A stretch of 62,020 nt of DNA. Source: Marinobacterium jannaschii DSM 6295 (lineage in GTDB: Bacteria; Pseudomonadota; Gammaproteobacteria; Pseudomonadales; Balneatricaceae). Of the stretch, positions 1 through 8,468 are shown one piece after another; position 1 is the first letter of the stretch, and every line of letters starts with the position of its first letter. The notes beneath the pieces are model-generated. The model did not search any database. It worked only from the letters and a program-made list of their open reading frames with translations, and had not been told where the DNA came from. Made by a program: the position numbers and the translations under genes. Location: contig NZ_JHVJ01000031.1 of the NCBI RefSeq assembly GCF_000620085.1, positions 1 through 62,020 on the forward strand, read 5' to 3'.

Positions 1-283
1 CACAATCATTCGATGTGACAACGGCCCAGAGTTCATCAGCCATGAATTCATTGGATGGGCACGTAAGCGCGCGATTAGAATTGAGTATATCCAGCCGGGT
101 CAGCCTCAACAGAACGCTTATATCGAGCGATTTAACCGCACCGCACGATATAGCTGGGTCAGTAAGCATCTGTTCGAGAGGCTGGACGATGTCCAGGATT
201 ATGCAACGCGATGGTTATGGTTTTACAATCATGAACGACCACACAAAGCCAACGGCGGTAAACCACCACTGAAGGCAGCTTAA
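1..283 (+). CDS. IS3-family transposase OrfB, C-terminal part (runs off left edge)
   Basis: Read in frame from base 2 to the TAA at 281-283, this encodes the end of an IS3-type DDE integrase. The window begins inside the gene, so there is no start codon. The RCDNGPEF stretch carries the second catalytic Asp. QQNAYIERFN, about 35 residues later, carries the catalytic Glu with the usual N..IERFN context. The tail WFYNHERPHKANGGKPP is typical of the family C-terminus. It catalyses cut-and-paste or circle-mediated transposition together with OrfA, which would lie outside the window. Its stop codon overlaps the stop of the convergent RAYT gene. Family certain; exact IS name not assigned. Confidence 0.9.
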   Translation, partial: TIIRCDNGPEFISHEFIGWARKRAIRIEYIQPGQPQQNAYIERFNRTARYSWVSKHLFERLDDVQDYATRWLWFYNHERPHKANGGKPPLKAA

Positions 284-978
284 CCTCTACTTTTGGCATC
301 AGCTAAAAATGGGAGGATTACCGCCTCAGCTGGTTGCTGCCGGTACTCTCGTATTCGTTGCTGTATCGAGGTAAAGTCCGATCGCTCCGGGCAATCTGCG
401 ATAACAGCCCGAATCGGATTCAGATCGACATAAGCCATACAGGTCAGCAGTCCCTGCTCATCCAGCAAGGCCTGGCTTTTAAAGCGTCCCTCCCAGAACC
501 GGCCGGTACAGTTGTCTTCCTGATTCGCCAAACGGGCAATATGTTCATTAAGACAGCGCATAAACCAGCTGATATCACTCAACCGACTGCGCCATTCCGC
601 GATGATCTCCGCGACCTTATCCAGCTCCGCTGGCGAACAGCAGCCACCGTCCAGAAACCGCTGTATCAGCACCGGGCCGGTAAACAACAGCTTCCAGCGC
701 CGGATCACCTCTGCATTCGTCCAGCATTCAGCCTGCGACTGATCGACCCTTAGCACCAGATGATAGTGGTTGGACATAATGGCGTAGGCACAGATATCGA
801 TAGCAAACACCGCATCCAGCTCCGCAATCCGATCCAGAATCCATTGCCGACGATGCTCAAACGACTGGCCCGAAAACTGATCTTCACCGCATAAAAAAGC
901 ACGGCGAACACAACGGGCAATACAGTGGTAATAAGGGGTAGCTGGCAGGCTTACCTGCTCACAACGGGCGCGGGTCAT
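280..978 (-). CDS. REP-associated tyrosine transposase (RAYT, Y1/HUH type)
   Basis: A 232-residue Y1-transposase-like protein. YYHCIARCVRRAFLCG near the N-terminus, the HUH pair in MSNHYHLVL and a Tyr in YVDLNPIRA (the usual position of the nucleophile) identify the RAYT family, which mobilises or spreads REP palindromes by single-strand cleavage. The ATG at 976-978 is chosen over an upstream start because GGAGGAGTT lies just before it. The gene sits between an IS3 end and a broken IS256 gene, so it probably inserted into IS256. REP-like palindromes occur at 3.4-3.85 kb and 13.9 kb and are plausible substrates (inference). Confidence 0.88.
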   Translation of the reverse strand: MTRARCEQVSLPATPYYHCIARCVRRAFLCGEDQFSGQSFEHRRQWILDRIAELDAVFAIDICAYAIMSNHYHLVLRVDQSQAECWTNAEVIRRWKLLFTGPVLIQRFLDGGCCSPAELDKVAEIIAEWRSRLSDISWFMRCLNEHIARLANQEDNCTGRFWEGRFKSQALLDEQGLLTCMAYVDLNPIRAVIADCPERSDFTSIQQRIREYRQQPAEAVILPFLADAKSRG

Positions 979-1021
979 TTGAACTCCTCCATGAGATTCA
1001 TCTATTGCAGCCATTCCGTGG

Positions 1022-1246
1022 CTACCGGGATTCACTGTAGATCAGCCAATCCCAGCTGTAAATTTTGTGGGTGTCCTTTTTTCCCCTCTTATCCTGAACC
1101 AGATGTTCATCCAACTCTGCCCCTAAAGCAGCCTCGGTGATCTGTTTAATCAGTGGGGTTAGCAGGCCGTCTTTCCCATTGAGATCTTGGCCAGACTGAA
1201 GGGCCTTGGCGAAGGCCTGGATATCGATTTCGTATTTGTCAGACAT
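1022..1246 (-). pseudogene. IS256-family transposase, 5' fragment
   Basis: About 60 N-terminal residues (MSDKYEIDIQAFAKAL, then AALGAELDEHL) match the start of IS256-family transposases. The reading frame then enters unrelated sequence (HKIYSWDW onward) near 1060-1070 and stops, so all three catalytic DDE residues are missing. The break lies beside the RAYT element. The IS end with its inverted repeat is preserved upstream of the ATG at 1281-1306. Not functional. A C-terminal IS256 fragment in the same orientation lies at the other end of the window. Confidence 0.85.
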
Positions 1247-1280
1247 GGTGTGTCACTCCCTGTAGGGGTTAAACTATAGA

Positions 1281-1306
1281 GGTGACACAGAATTTTGAAC
1301 ACTACC
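1281..1306 (-). repeat. IS256 terminal inverted repeat (transposase start side)
   Basis: Read on the minus strand, this end aligns at 20 of 26 positions with the IS256 end at 61549-61574 (shared TGTTCA and TTCTGTGTCA blocks). It marks the outer boundary of the truncated IS256 copy; the KAP gene stop is about 40 bp beyond it. Confidence 0.7.
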
Positions 1307-1342
1307 CAGCCAAAGCTTTTTGTGTCCGCCCTTTAAGCACTT

Positions 1343-3146
1343 TGTTAACTAGCACTTTGCCCTTTTTCAGATATATGTTTTTCCATTCTAGAGTGTGCTT
1401 CAAGTAAGCTATCATGAAGATCGACTAAACTAGCAACTTTTAGTCCTACACCTAGCTCTTTTTGTAAATCATCAACCATTAAATATAATACTTCTAAAGC
1501 TTCTAATTCTGATTTAAAAAAATCTTCAATGTTATTGAAGCTATACCTCTGCTTGATGAATCTAGCGAACTGAAAAACATCTTCATTAGACCAAGTACGA
1601 AGGGCTGCTTCTACTGTCTCTGGACTCAGATTGTGAAAAATAGGTGTATGCATCAAATTCTGGCAAACATCATCCTTTATATGAGCCCACGATAATTGAA
1701 ATTTTTTAGAGAATTCAGAATTTTTATTATCTGCCTTTAGAGCATCTAGCTCAGATTTTTTCAAGTAGAATTTTTTACTGACTTCGTCATCATAAAAGTT
1801 AATTCGATACCTGTATTCAAACTCATCTTCTGCAGTTGTTATCTTAAACCTATTTACATCGACGCTTCCACATAATTCTAATAAACTAGTTTTCGTGTAC
1901 TGTTTTGAGTCGATAACTTTGTTAGTAAGCATATAGATATATGTGTCACAAATACTGAACCATTCATAAATATCTACATCAGTTTCTGATGATATGAATT
2001 TTTCTAGTAATAACACTCCTTCTTGAAACTCACTTTCCGGTAATTGATTTTGTACCCAAGGGGACTTCATGGCATCAAGGAGAGTCTGCTTTATTGGTAA
2101 ATTTAGTTCTACCTTTAAATTTGTGAATTCATAAAGGCCATCACAGCAGTAACTTATTAACTTTTCATTAGAGCCATAGAAGCTACCAGCAAATATTGCA
2201 TCCAACTTTTCATAATCACTAGTTTCTTCATTGTCTTCTATTTCTTTATCTTTCTTCATTTGACGAATAAGTCTTGAATCAATAGCGTCAATGATTTTTT
2301 CTTTAGAAAAAGAGCGCTCGAACTTTGCACAGCATATTCTTACTATATCCCCTAAAATTCTTGATAGTGCTTGATCAAGAACAACATTTTCTATTTGAGA
2401 TACTTCTTGTTGAATACGAGTAAATTTTGATAGAGCTCTTTTTAGGACTCTAATGTTTTTCGAGTTTATAGATGTAATATTTAGAAGAAGTTCGTTAGCT
2501 AATTGGTCACTAAGAGTTGTATATTCTTCTTTAAGGATTGAGGCGACTTCTTCATGTGTAAAACTAAATTTATATTTATCTGCAAATACCTTTTCAATAT
2601 CATTTTTACAGTTAAGTTTATCTTCATTGGCAACGACAACTACTTTTATATTTTTTGACTCTGCTAAGCTTAAACTCTCACCTAAAATATTTTTTATTAG
2701 CTTTTCATCAGCAATTCGTTCCAAGTCATCTAGGATCAATACACAATCATTAAGTTCACCATACAATTTATATTTATATGCCCCCGCAGCTCCGCTTAAC
2801 ACAGCTCCAACTCCTCTCTCCCCGAAGTTTATTGCTGCACCATCAATAGCTTTAGAAAAATATTTTGCAAATATAGAGGCTTCTTCTTTGTCAGTTAATG
2901 ATAATGAGATGATTTTATCTCTAAAGTCATCAATACTAGAAATACCATAAAGAGAAAAAAAATAAATTTCTTGACGGAATTGTTCTTCAATCCTTGCTTT
3001 TAAGTGGTGCTTTATAAAGTGAGTTTTACCGCTTCCCCATGCCCCATCAAGTAATACAACCTGAGGAAATGAAGTATCTTGCAATAGCTCTATTATTTGA
3101 TCGGCTTGCTTCACAGTAACCTCGATATTGACCGTGCTAGTTAACA
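1343..3146. repeat. 13-bp inverted repeats bracketing the KAP NTPase gene
   Basis: TGTTAACTAGCAC at 1343-1355 and its exact complement GTGCTAGTTAACA at 3134-3146 lie at the two ends of the KAP gene. The left copy contains the gene's stop codon and the right copy lies about 20 bp upstream of its start. They could be ends of a small mobile unit, recombination sites or a coincidence; no transposase lies between them. Confidence 0.6.
1345..3114 (-). CDS. KAP-family P-loop NTPase
   Basis: A 589-residue protein with Walker A GAWGSGKTH (about residues 24-32) and Walker B DCVLILDDLERI (about 123-134), the arrangement of KAP/STAND-like P-loop NTPases. The remaining 450 residues are helical, charged and unrecognised; no transmembrane segment is evident. 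KAP NTPases are often plasmid- or island-borne, and some are suspected or known to act in phage defence or in organising membrane complexes. The start is GTG at 3112-3114 with GAGGT a few bases upstream. Codon use is strikingly AT-rich compared with the GC-rich neighbours, implying transfer. It is a single gene flanked by IS debris, 13-bp inverted repeats and a long palindrome in its promoter. Family fairly sure, role unknown. Confidence 0.8.
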   Translation of the reverse strand: MKQADQIIELLQDTSFPQVVLLDGAWGSGKTHFIKHHLKARIEEQFRQEIYFFSLYGISSIDDFRDKIISLSLTDKEEASIFAKYFSKAIDGAAINFGERGVGAVLSGAAGAYKYKLYGELNDCVLILDDLERIADEKLIKNILGESLSLAESKNIKVVVVANEDKLNCKNDIEKVFADKYKFSFTHEEVASILKEEYTTLSDQLANELLLNITSINSKNIRVLKRALSKFTRIQQEVSQIENVVLDQALSRILGDIVRICCAKFERSFSKEKIIDAIDSRLIRQMKKDKEIEDNEETSDYEKLDAIFAGSFYGSNEKLISYCCDGLYEFTNLKVELNLPIKQTLLDAMKSPWVQNQLPESEFQEGVLLLEKFISSETDVDIYEWFSICDTYIYMLTNKVIDSKQYTKTSLLELCGSVDVNRFKITTAEDEFEYRYRINFYDDEVSKKFYLKKSELDALKADNKNSEFSKKFQLSWAHIKDDVCQNLMHTPIFHNLSPETVEAALRTWSNEDVFQFARFIKQRYSFNNIEDFFKSELEALEVLYLMVDDLQKELGVGLKVASLVDLHDSLLEAHSRMEKHISEKGQSAS

Positions 3147-3148
3147 GC

Positions 3149-3200
3149 TAGATATATGTCAGATTGACGTGTTTAAATACGTCAATTTGACATATATCTA
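3149..3200. promoter_or_regulatory. 52-bp near-perfect palindrome upstream of the KAP gene
   Basis: Two 22-bp arms (3149-3170 and 3179-3200) are complementary except for one position and are separated by GTTTAAAT. It lies 35 bp upstream of the KAP start codon. It could be a large operator, a cruciform or an element end. The AT-rich arms and lack of an adjacent T-run argue against a simple terminator. Confidence 0.75.
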
Positions 3201-3400
3201 CAAAACGGAGATTCAATAACGGTGGGTAAGTGTTTGATTCTGCTCACATCCTTAAGCATTGCTCCAGAGTCCTTCTGTGAAAAGCGTCAAAGTGGTGTCT
3301 ATCCTCGCATAACTCTATCTGCGACGAAATCCCTTGAACTCTTTTCTCCACCATTGGTTGATCCAATACCTGTTTGTAAACTGCTCGGTCACTCCATTTC

Positions 3401-3464
3401 ACACTACGGAGTACCGCTATTCCTGTAAATCAGCCCTTCGACGCAGCCGGGCATTAACGGCTGA
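3401..3464. repeat. Dispersed repeat, copy A
   Basis: Begins ACACTACGGAGT and ends with a 31-bp block CCCTTCGACGCAGC...ACGGCTGA that recurs at 3814-3844 with three mismatches. Part of the REP-like cluster. Confidence 0.65.
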
Positions 3465-3675
3465 TGCGGGTCAGCGGGCCGGATGTTTGACGCGCGCAGC
3501 GAGGCGTGTTCACCACACCTCGTAGTGGACGGCAAGCGCAGGGAACAGGCGTAGCCCATAAGTCGTAGGACACACTTTCTTTTTATTTATTTTCTTTATG
3601 CGAGTAGAGGAAATGAACAACCACCAAAATCGGCATTGGTACATAGTTAGATAAGAGCCTAAGCGGTCAGAACCT

Positions 3676-3745
3676 TGTAGGAGTGCACTCCGTGCGCGAC
3701 TAGTACTGGCACGGAATTCGTTCGCTCGCGAAGCGAGCTCCCACA
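3676..3745. repeat. REP-like palindrome pair (BIME-like)
   Basis: TGTAGGAGTGCACTCC at 3676 and, in opposite orientation, CTCGCGAAGCGAGCTCCCACA ending at 3745 resemble the paired REP units of pseudomonads, in which outer TGTAGGAG/CTCCCACA arms enclose GC-rich stems. The nearby RAYT at 280-978 is a plausible partner. Confidence 0.6.
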
Positions 3746-3765
3746 GTGATTGACCTGGGAACTGC

Positions 3766-3797
3766 CGTGGGTTTCGCTTCGCTCTACACCACACTAC
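3766..3797. repeat. REP-like 32-bp repeat, second copy at 13898
   Basis: CGTGGGTTTCGCTTCGCTCT... recurs at 13898-13929 with three differences over 32 bp. At 13.9 kb it forms the left arm of a full inverted repeat; here only one arm is present. Confidence 0.75.
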
Positions 3798-3844
3798 GGA
3801 GTGCCCCATTTCCCCCTTCGACGCAGCTGAGCATTGACGGCTGA
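3791..3844. repeat. Dispersed repeat, copy B
   Basis: Second copy of the 3401-3464 repeat with a shorter middle. The shared blocks are ACACTACGGAGT and the 31-bp segment ending ACGGCTGA. Confidence 0.65.
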
Positions 3845-4022
3845 ACTACAACACTTATGGATAGATCACAGCGTTATTCAGCCTTACTGAAGTAATCCTT
3901 AAAAATTATTTGTTTGTCTGCAGCACTGGCCTTTCTTAAGGTGACAAAGCATCAGGATCAGCTACAGCGCCTCGCCCGCTGCGGCCAATAACAATAAGAT
4001 CGCCAACCAGTGAAAGTGAACC

Positions 4023-5144
4023 ATGAAGATCAAACAGATAGATGTCTTTCAGGTCGACCTGCCCTACTCCGGCGGTACCTATAAGCTCTCCGGCGGCCGC
4101 CTGTTCAGCAGCTTCGATGCGACCTTTGTCCGGATTACCTGCGATAACGGTTTGGAGGGCTGGGGGGAATCTACCCCGTTCGGCGCGACCTATATCGCGG
4201 CTCACGCCCTGGGCGTACGGGCGGGGATTGCCGAGATCGCGCCCAACCTGATCGGCCGCGATCCACGTCAGGTCGACCGGATCTACGATGCAATGGATCA
4301 GGCCCTGGTCGGTCACCTGCATGCCAAGACTGCGCTGGATATCGCCTGCTGGGATCTGTTCGGCAAGAGCGTCAACCTGCCTGTCTGTGAGTTGCTGGGC
4401 GGTAGCACCGGCGAGGCGATGCCTGTTATCTCATCAATCTACGCCGGCGAGCCGGAGGATATGCGCGGTCGCGTCGCCGCCCACCGTGGACAGGGCTATA
4501 AAAGTCACTCGGTAAAGGTCGGTGCATCTGAAAGCGAAGGCGGCCCTTCGCTGGATGCCGCAAGGATTGCTGCCGCGCTGGCGGACCGCCAGCCGGGTGA
4601 GTACTACATCGTCGATGCCAACGGCGGTATGAGTGTCGAACACGCCCTGAGGATGCTGCGCCTGCTACCGGCGGGGCTGGACTTCGTACTGGAAGCGCCC
4701 TGCGCCACCTGGCGCGAGTGCATAAGCCTGCGTCAACGCACCGACGTGCCGATCATCGCCGATGAACTGGCACTGGACGATCGCAGTATTATCCAGCTGA
4801 TCGCCGATGATGCGGCGGACGGAATAGGCCTGAAAATATCAAAAAACGGCGGCCTGACGCAGGGTCGCCGCCAGCGCGATATCTGTACCGCTGCCGGCCT
4901 GACCATGAGCGTGCAGGAAACCACCGGCTCTGATATCGCCTTCGCCGCGATCGTCCACCTCGGCCAGAGCGCGCGCCCTAACCTGCTGCGTTCGGTACTG
5001 GAGTGCCGCGATATGGTCAGCCTGCAAACCGCCAGCGGCGACTTCCCGATTATCGATGGCAAGGTGCGCGCACCTGCAAGCCCGGGGCTGGGCATTACCC
5101 CGGATATGGATGTGCTTGGCGAGCCGGTGGCGAGCTATTTTTAA
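4023..5144 (+). CDS. Enolase-superfamily enzyme (mandelate racemase/MLE type), cis-3-hydroxyproline dehydratase or hydroxyproline-betaine epimerase like
   Basis: A 373-residue protein with the N-terminal capping domain and a complete barrel active site: metal ligands D198 (VDAN), E224 (LEAP) and D247 (ADE), and catalytic lysines K165 (HSVKVG) and K271 (LKISKNGG). The second-strand motif is S-V-K rather than K-x-K. The substrate-loop region around LSGGRL resembles, as I recall, enzymes that dehydrate cis-3-hydroxy-L-proline or epimerise hydroxyproline betaine. Substrate is therefore an amino-acid or betaine guess. It stands alone with only a weak ribosome site (AGTGA). An enolase-family pseudogene occurs at 58.2 kb, but no pyrroline carboxylate reductase is adjacent. 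Confidence 0.85.
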   Translation: MKIKQIDVFQVDLPYSGGTYKLSGGRLFSSFDATFVRITCDNGLEGWGESTPFGATYIAAHALGVRAGIAEIAPNLIGRDPRQVDRIYDAMDQALVGHLHAKTALDIACWDLFGKSVNLPVCELLGGSTGEAMPVISSIYAGEPEDMRGRVAAHRGQGYKSHSVKVGASESEGGPSLDAARIAAALADRQPGEYYIVDANGGMSVEHALRMLRLLPAGLDFVLEAPCATWRECISLRQRTDVPIIADELALDDRSIIQLIADDAADGIGLKISKNGGLTQGRRQRDICTAAGLTMSVQETTGSDIAFAAIVHLGQSARPNLLRSVLECRDMVSLQTASGDFPIIDGKVRAPASPGLGITPDMDVLGEPVASYF

Positions 5145-5356
5145 TGGTGATGGCAGCTGTAGCGAGCGCCGCGGCCTGATTTGACAGGGCTGCATGAAGC
5201 GTTGCCGGCGACTTACGATCAGGGGGTGAGTCGCACGATCTCTCTGTTGCGGCTGCGATCAGCCATGCATAGTTTTATCCGCTTTATAGCACGCTTGACT
5301 GTTTGCTTCCGAAACTCAGCCAGGCTGCGCCCTGCCAGATCGCCTCTATACGGGCA

Positions 5357-6571
5357 TCACGCCAGCGGTTTTAGCGCGCTGCGCAGGCGCTGTGCCAGCT
5401 GTTTGGGGTGGGCTTCAGTCAAAGACACTGCGTCACATGCCTGAAAGTGGCAGAAGTGGGTAATGGCATCCACAAATGCCTCGATAACCAATTCATCATC
5501 GAAGCTGTGCGGTTCAAAGTGCAGGCGTTTTATCTCCAGGTGGCGGATTTTCCGATAGGCCTTACAATCCATCCGCCCTATAAACTCATCGCGGTACAGT
5601 AGCGGCAGGGAAAAATAGCCATACTGACGTTTGGCTGCCGGAAGATAGCATTCCAGCTGATAATCATACTGAAACAGTGCTTTGAGGCGCTCGCGCTGAA
5701 TAACGCTGTTATCGAACGGTGAAAGAATCAACAGACGGTTTTTCAGCCGCCGAAGGGGACGTTCGAATCCCCCGGCTTCCAGCAGAAATACTTCACCAGT
5801 CCCCACTTGCAGCTGCTCTAAAGTCCCCGCTGCCAATCGTTCATTGACCAGGGTTTTCACCGCTTTGCGGAGTTCAGTATTCCGGCGCAGGTAGGTCAGC
5901 CCCTTAAGTGAAGCAAAGCCATGGCAGCGCAACTGCTGATCGACTATATGCTCGGCAAACTCTTCAATGGAGGGCATTTTCGAATTAACCGCAGGTGGCA
6001 GTACCCGCTCGGTAAGATCGTATGTTTTCTGGAAACCATCCCGGTTGCTGACCATCAGCTCACCTTCCATATACAGTTGTTCCAGCGCCTTTTTCGCAGG
6101 CTTCCAGTCCCACCAGCCGGCCCGCTTTGTCGTGTTCGTTTCGAGATCCCGCGACCGTATCGGACCTTCTGAACTCACACGCGCCAGCAATTCCCCCATA
6201 AGCTTTCTGTCAGGATTTTTATACCAATGGGTCTGGCCACTCTTAATCGCCTGTTTGTAGGGGAGGGAAAAACGAAAATCGGCAACAGGTAAAAAGGCGG
6301 CGGCATGTGACCAGTATTCAAAAATGTCGCCGTCGAGCAGCAGCTGATTGATCATGGCTGGCTTGAAATCAGGCACCCTGGAATAGAAAACATGGTGGTG
6401 TGCCCGCTCCACCACCGATATGGTGTCGATCTGTACATAACCTATATGGTTAATCGCCTTACGTGCCCCCGCCAGACCACGTCCAAACGGCTGCGCCTGC
6501 AACAAGCCCTGTGCTGCCAGTGCAACGCGACGCAAACGCGCCAGTTCTTGTGGCCGTTTAATTACAATCAT
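5357..6571 (-). CDS. YcaQ/AlkX-type DNA glycosylase (HTH_42 family)
   Basis: A 404-residue winged-helix protein of the family that unhooks interstrand crosslinks and excises alkylated bases. Q47-I48-D49 in GYVQIDTISVVERAHHH is the Q-x-D catalytic signature of the YcaQ/AlkX branch, as opposed to Q-x-Q in AlkZ. The HH pair after VERA, the SHAAAFLP segment and the C-terminal LRFEPHSF-like region fit full-length family members. It acts in the cytoplasm on damaged DNA. It is a single gene; the 200-bp gap to the 4023 gene has nothing recognisable. Confidence 0.88.
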   Translation of the reverse strand: MIVIKRPQELARLRRVALAAQGLLQAQPFGRGLAGARKAINHIGYVQIDTISVVERAHHHVFYSRVPDFKPAMINQLLLDGDIFEYWSHAAAFLPVADFRFSLPYKQAIKSGQTHWYKNPDRKLMGELLARVSSEGPIRSRDLETNTTKRAGWWDWKPAKKALEQLYMEGELMVSNRDGFQKTYDLTERVLPPAVNSKMPSIEEFAEHIVDQQLRCHGFASLKGLTYLRRNTELRKAVKTLVNERLAAGTLEQLQVGTGEVFLLEAGGFERPLRRLKNRLLILSPFDNSVIQRERLKALFQYDYQLECYLPAAKRQYGYFSLPLLYRDEFIGRMDCKAYRKIRHLEIKRLHFEPHSFDDELVIEAFVDAITHFCHFQACDAVSLTEAHPKQLAQRLRSALKPLA

Positions 6572-6691
6572 AATGCCTTCATTCGACGTTTTTTTATCCG
6601 GATATCCTAGACCGCCCCTTGAGCGGCCAACAACCTGGTGATTCAGTAGTGCGCGCTATATTGCGGACTGAGCCTGGCGGATAGCAACCTG

Positions 6692-7066
6692 TCAGGTAAT
6701 GATTGTCGACTGTGCCGACACAAGCTGTAACTGGCTGCCCGATTTAGACCAGACCCGGGAAAACGCAAAGCTGCCGTTGGCCTCTGCGCCATTGTAGAGC
6801 CCTTTGATTTCTGCATTCACGTAAACGAACGCGAAATTCCCCTCAGGCCTGACCTGCAATTCAGTGAATTCGATTGAGTCGATCGACAGTAAACCGGATT
6901 GATGCAAGGCGATATCGTCTTGTTTACTTGCTCTGTGACCAAGGTGATTGATAAACACCAGATCATTCGCAAGCAGTTCATCCAGTACAGCAATATCTGA
7001 ATCAACCATGGCGGCCTTAAGCCTTTGCTCCGCTGCTACCGCTTGCTGTACTAAATCATTCTTCAT
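6692..7066 (-). CDS. NTF2-like/DUF4440 family protein
   Basis: A 124-residue cone-fold protein. The N-terminal helix pair (QQAVAAEQRLKAAMVDSD), LDELLANDLVFINHLG and the beta-strand region FAFVYVNAEIKG are characteristic of SnoaL/NTF2-like DUF4440 proteins, small ligand-binding or hydrolase-like folds of mostly unknown function. The ATG is preceded by GGGACG, a weak ribosome site. Monocistronic. Family likely, function unknown. Confidence 0.75.
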   Translation of the reverse strand: MKNDLVQQAVAAEQRLKAAMVDSDIAVLDELLANDLVFINHLGHRASKQDDIALHQSGLLSIDSIEFTELQVRPEGNFAFVYVNAEIKGLYNGAEANGSFAFSRVWSKSGSQLQLVSAQSTIIT

Positions 7067-7221
7067 AACGTAAACGTCCCTGTATCAATTAATGAGACTG
7101 CCGGATTAGTGCACCCTATAGGTAGCCATCCCCCCACCAAGCGGAAAAACGGCAAATGCGGAAACGGAAGGTCAGCCTGATCGTCGTGCCAGAGCATCTG
7201 GGCCACTTGCAGAAGTGCGCT

Positions 7222-7572
7222 TTAAGCCTGCTGCACCAGTGTCAGTACATTACCGCTGTTGTCTTCGAAGTGGGCCAGTACGCCGCCCCAGGGCTGGCGT
7301 TCGGGGGCACCGACAAAGCGCACGCCCATAACACTAAGTTCACGGCAGCGGCTGCGCAGGTCGTCGATCTGGAAGGAGATGCCGAGGAAGCGCCCGGCCT
7401 CGAACTCACCGGCTACGGCGGGCTCGATCAGCAGGTCGCAGTTGCCGGCGTCGAAGCCGAGCCAGCCCTGATCCGGGCTGCCGAACTTCAGGCTCATGCC
7501 GAGGGCATCGCGGTAGAAGGTTAAAGAGGCCTGAAGATCGTCGCTGGGTATTCTGACGGCGCTGAGGTGCAT
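7222..7572 (-). CDS. VOC-family (glyoxalase/bleomycin resistance fold) protein
   Basis: A 116-residue single VOC protein: AVRIPSDDLQASLTFYRDALGM at the start, WLGFDAGNCDLLIEP in the middle and GGVLAHFEDNSGNVLTLVQ at the end show the paired beta-alpha-beta-beta-beta modules. H/E metal-ligand positions are only partly conserved, so a dioxygenase, lyase or binding role cannot be assigned. The ribosome site AGGAAG lies before the ATG. Confidence 0.85.
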   Translation of the reverse strand: MHLSAVRIPSDDLQASLTFYRDALGMSLKFGSPDQGWLGFDAGNCDLLIEPAVAGEFEAGRFLGISFQIDDLRSRCRELSVMGVRFVGAPERQPWGGVLAHFEDNSGNVLTLVQQA

Positions 7573-7652
7573 AGTCGCTTCCTTACTGAGAACGGAGGAT
7601 GTGGCGAGTTTACCACAGGCACCCGCGGCTCTGGCTGCGGCTTAGGTCGGCC

Positions 7653-7949
7653 TCAGTCGGGCTTAATGGTCCAGCAGACCACGCCACAGAGGTGATCGCG
7701 CTCGACCGGTCCCATCTGTTCCATTGTCAGGCTCTGATCGTTCTCCCCACGCAGCCAGAGGTAGCCCAGCGAGTCGATATGGTCGAGCCGCTTGACCAGA
7801 TAGCCAAAGCGCAGGTGATAGACCTTCACCAGCATCCCCGGCCGCAGATTCAGCCAGCGCGGCCAGGGCATCACCAGCACAAAGCTGTCGGCCGGTAGCC
7901 GGGGGGCCATGCTCTGGCCCTCTACCCGGCTCAGGTGAAGGCTGCTCAT
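7653..7949 (-). CDS. sodX: Nickel superoxide dismutase maturation protease
   Basis: A 98-residue S24/S26-type peptidase with Ser13 in EGQSMAP and Lys53 in YLVKRLDHI as the Ser/Lys dyad, and the GEND motif typical of signal-peptidase folds. It removes the N-terminal leader of NiSOD so that the new N-terminal His can bind nickel. The start codon overlaps the sodN stop (ATGA), implying translational coupling; this adjacency is the hallmark of the sodN-sodX pair. No membrane anchor is visible, unlike leader peptidase. Confidence 0.9.
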   Translation of the reverse strand: MSSLHLSRVEGQSMAPRLPADSFVLVMPWPRWLNLRPGMLVKVYHLRFGYLVKRLDHIDSLGYLWLRGENDQSLTMEQMGPVERDHLCGVVCWTIKPD

Positions 7950-8446
7950 GCCAGTTTCGGGTAGACCAGCTGCTCGGCCGGTGGATACGGGCAGGTGGCG
8001 GTGTAGGTTGCAACGCCTTTGGTGGCCCAGAAGATCTCGGCAAAGCGGTTAACCTGGTTCAGCAGCTCCAGCGCGCGGTCGCGGTTGATATGCTGTTTCG
8101 CGGCCGATGCCGCCAGCATGATGCCGTGGGCCAGGTCGTGAATCTCCGGAAACTGTTCAAACTGCGGCTGTTTGAAATAGTCGCCCCAGATCACCCGCAC
8201 CTCTTCCTTCACTTTGAGGCCATGTTCCTCCTTCTGCGCCACCAGGCGGGAAAACTGGGCCTGCTCATTGGCGGTCAGGGTACCTTTGGCACTCAGCTCT
8301 TCCAGTAGATCGACCATACGAATCATGGTCAGGACTGCCAGCTGGGCGCTGATCGGATCGTAGATCTTGCAGGGGATATCGCAATGGGCTTTAACACGGG
8401 GCAGCTTGATGCGTTTGTCCAGCGCAGAGAGGGCTTGATACAGCAT
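7946..8446 (-). CDS. sodN: Nickel superoxide dismutase precursor
   Basis: A 166-residue NiSOD that disproportionates superoxide. After a 20-residue leader (MLYQALSALDKRIKLPRVKA) comes the nickel hook HCDIPCKIYDP; mature His1, Cys2 and Cys6 are the ligands. The rest is the four-helix bundle (VLTMIRMVDLL, EVRVIWGDYF). The position usually occupied by Gly after the second Cys is Lys here. The ATG at 8444-8446 is chosen because the hook distance fits family leaders and AAGGAA precedes it; an upstream in-frame start would add 29 non-homologous residues. It lies between the TPR gene and sodX in one operon. Confidence 0.95.
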   Translation of the reverse strand: MLYQALSALDKRIKLPRVKAHCDIPCKIYDPISAQLAVLTMIRMVDLLEELSAKGTLTANEQAQFSRLVAQKEEHGLKVKEEVRVIWGDYFKQPQFEQFPEIHDLAHGIMLAASAAKQHINRDRALELLNQVNRFAEIFWATKGVATYTATCPYPPAEQLVYPKLA

Positions 8447-8468
8447 ATTCGGATTCCTTGGTTTGCAG

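Larger units (their letters stand above)
3201..4022. other. Gene-poor 0.8-kb interval filled with repeats
   Basis: No credible gene was found. The first 200 bp carry nothing recognisable. From 3401 to 3844 it is composed of REP-like palindromic pieces described separately. About 180 bp before the 4023 gene show no clear promoter. Confidence 0.6.

Noticed and set aside
1343-1360. Integron attC-like site near the KAP gene (GTTAACT beside AGCACTTT repeats)
   Set aside because: The GTTRRRY/RYYYAAC core pairing is not satisfied and no integrase or cassette array is present.
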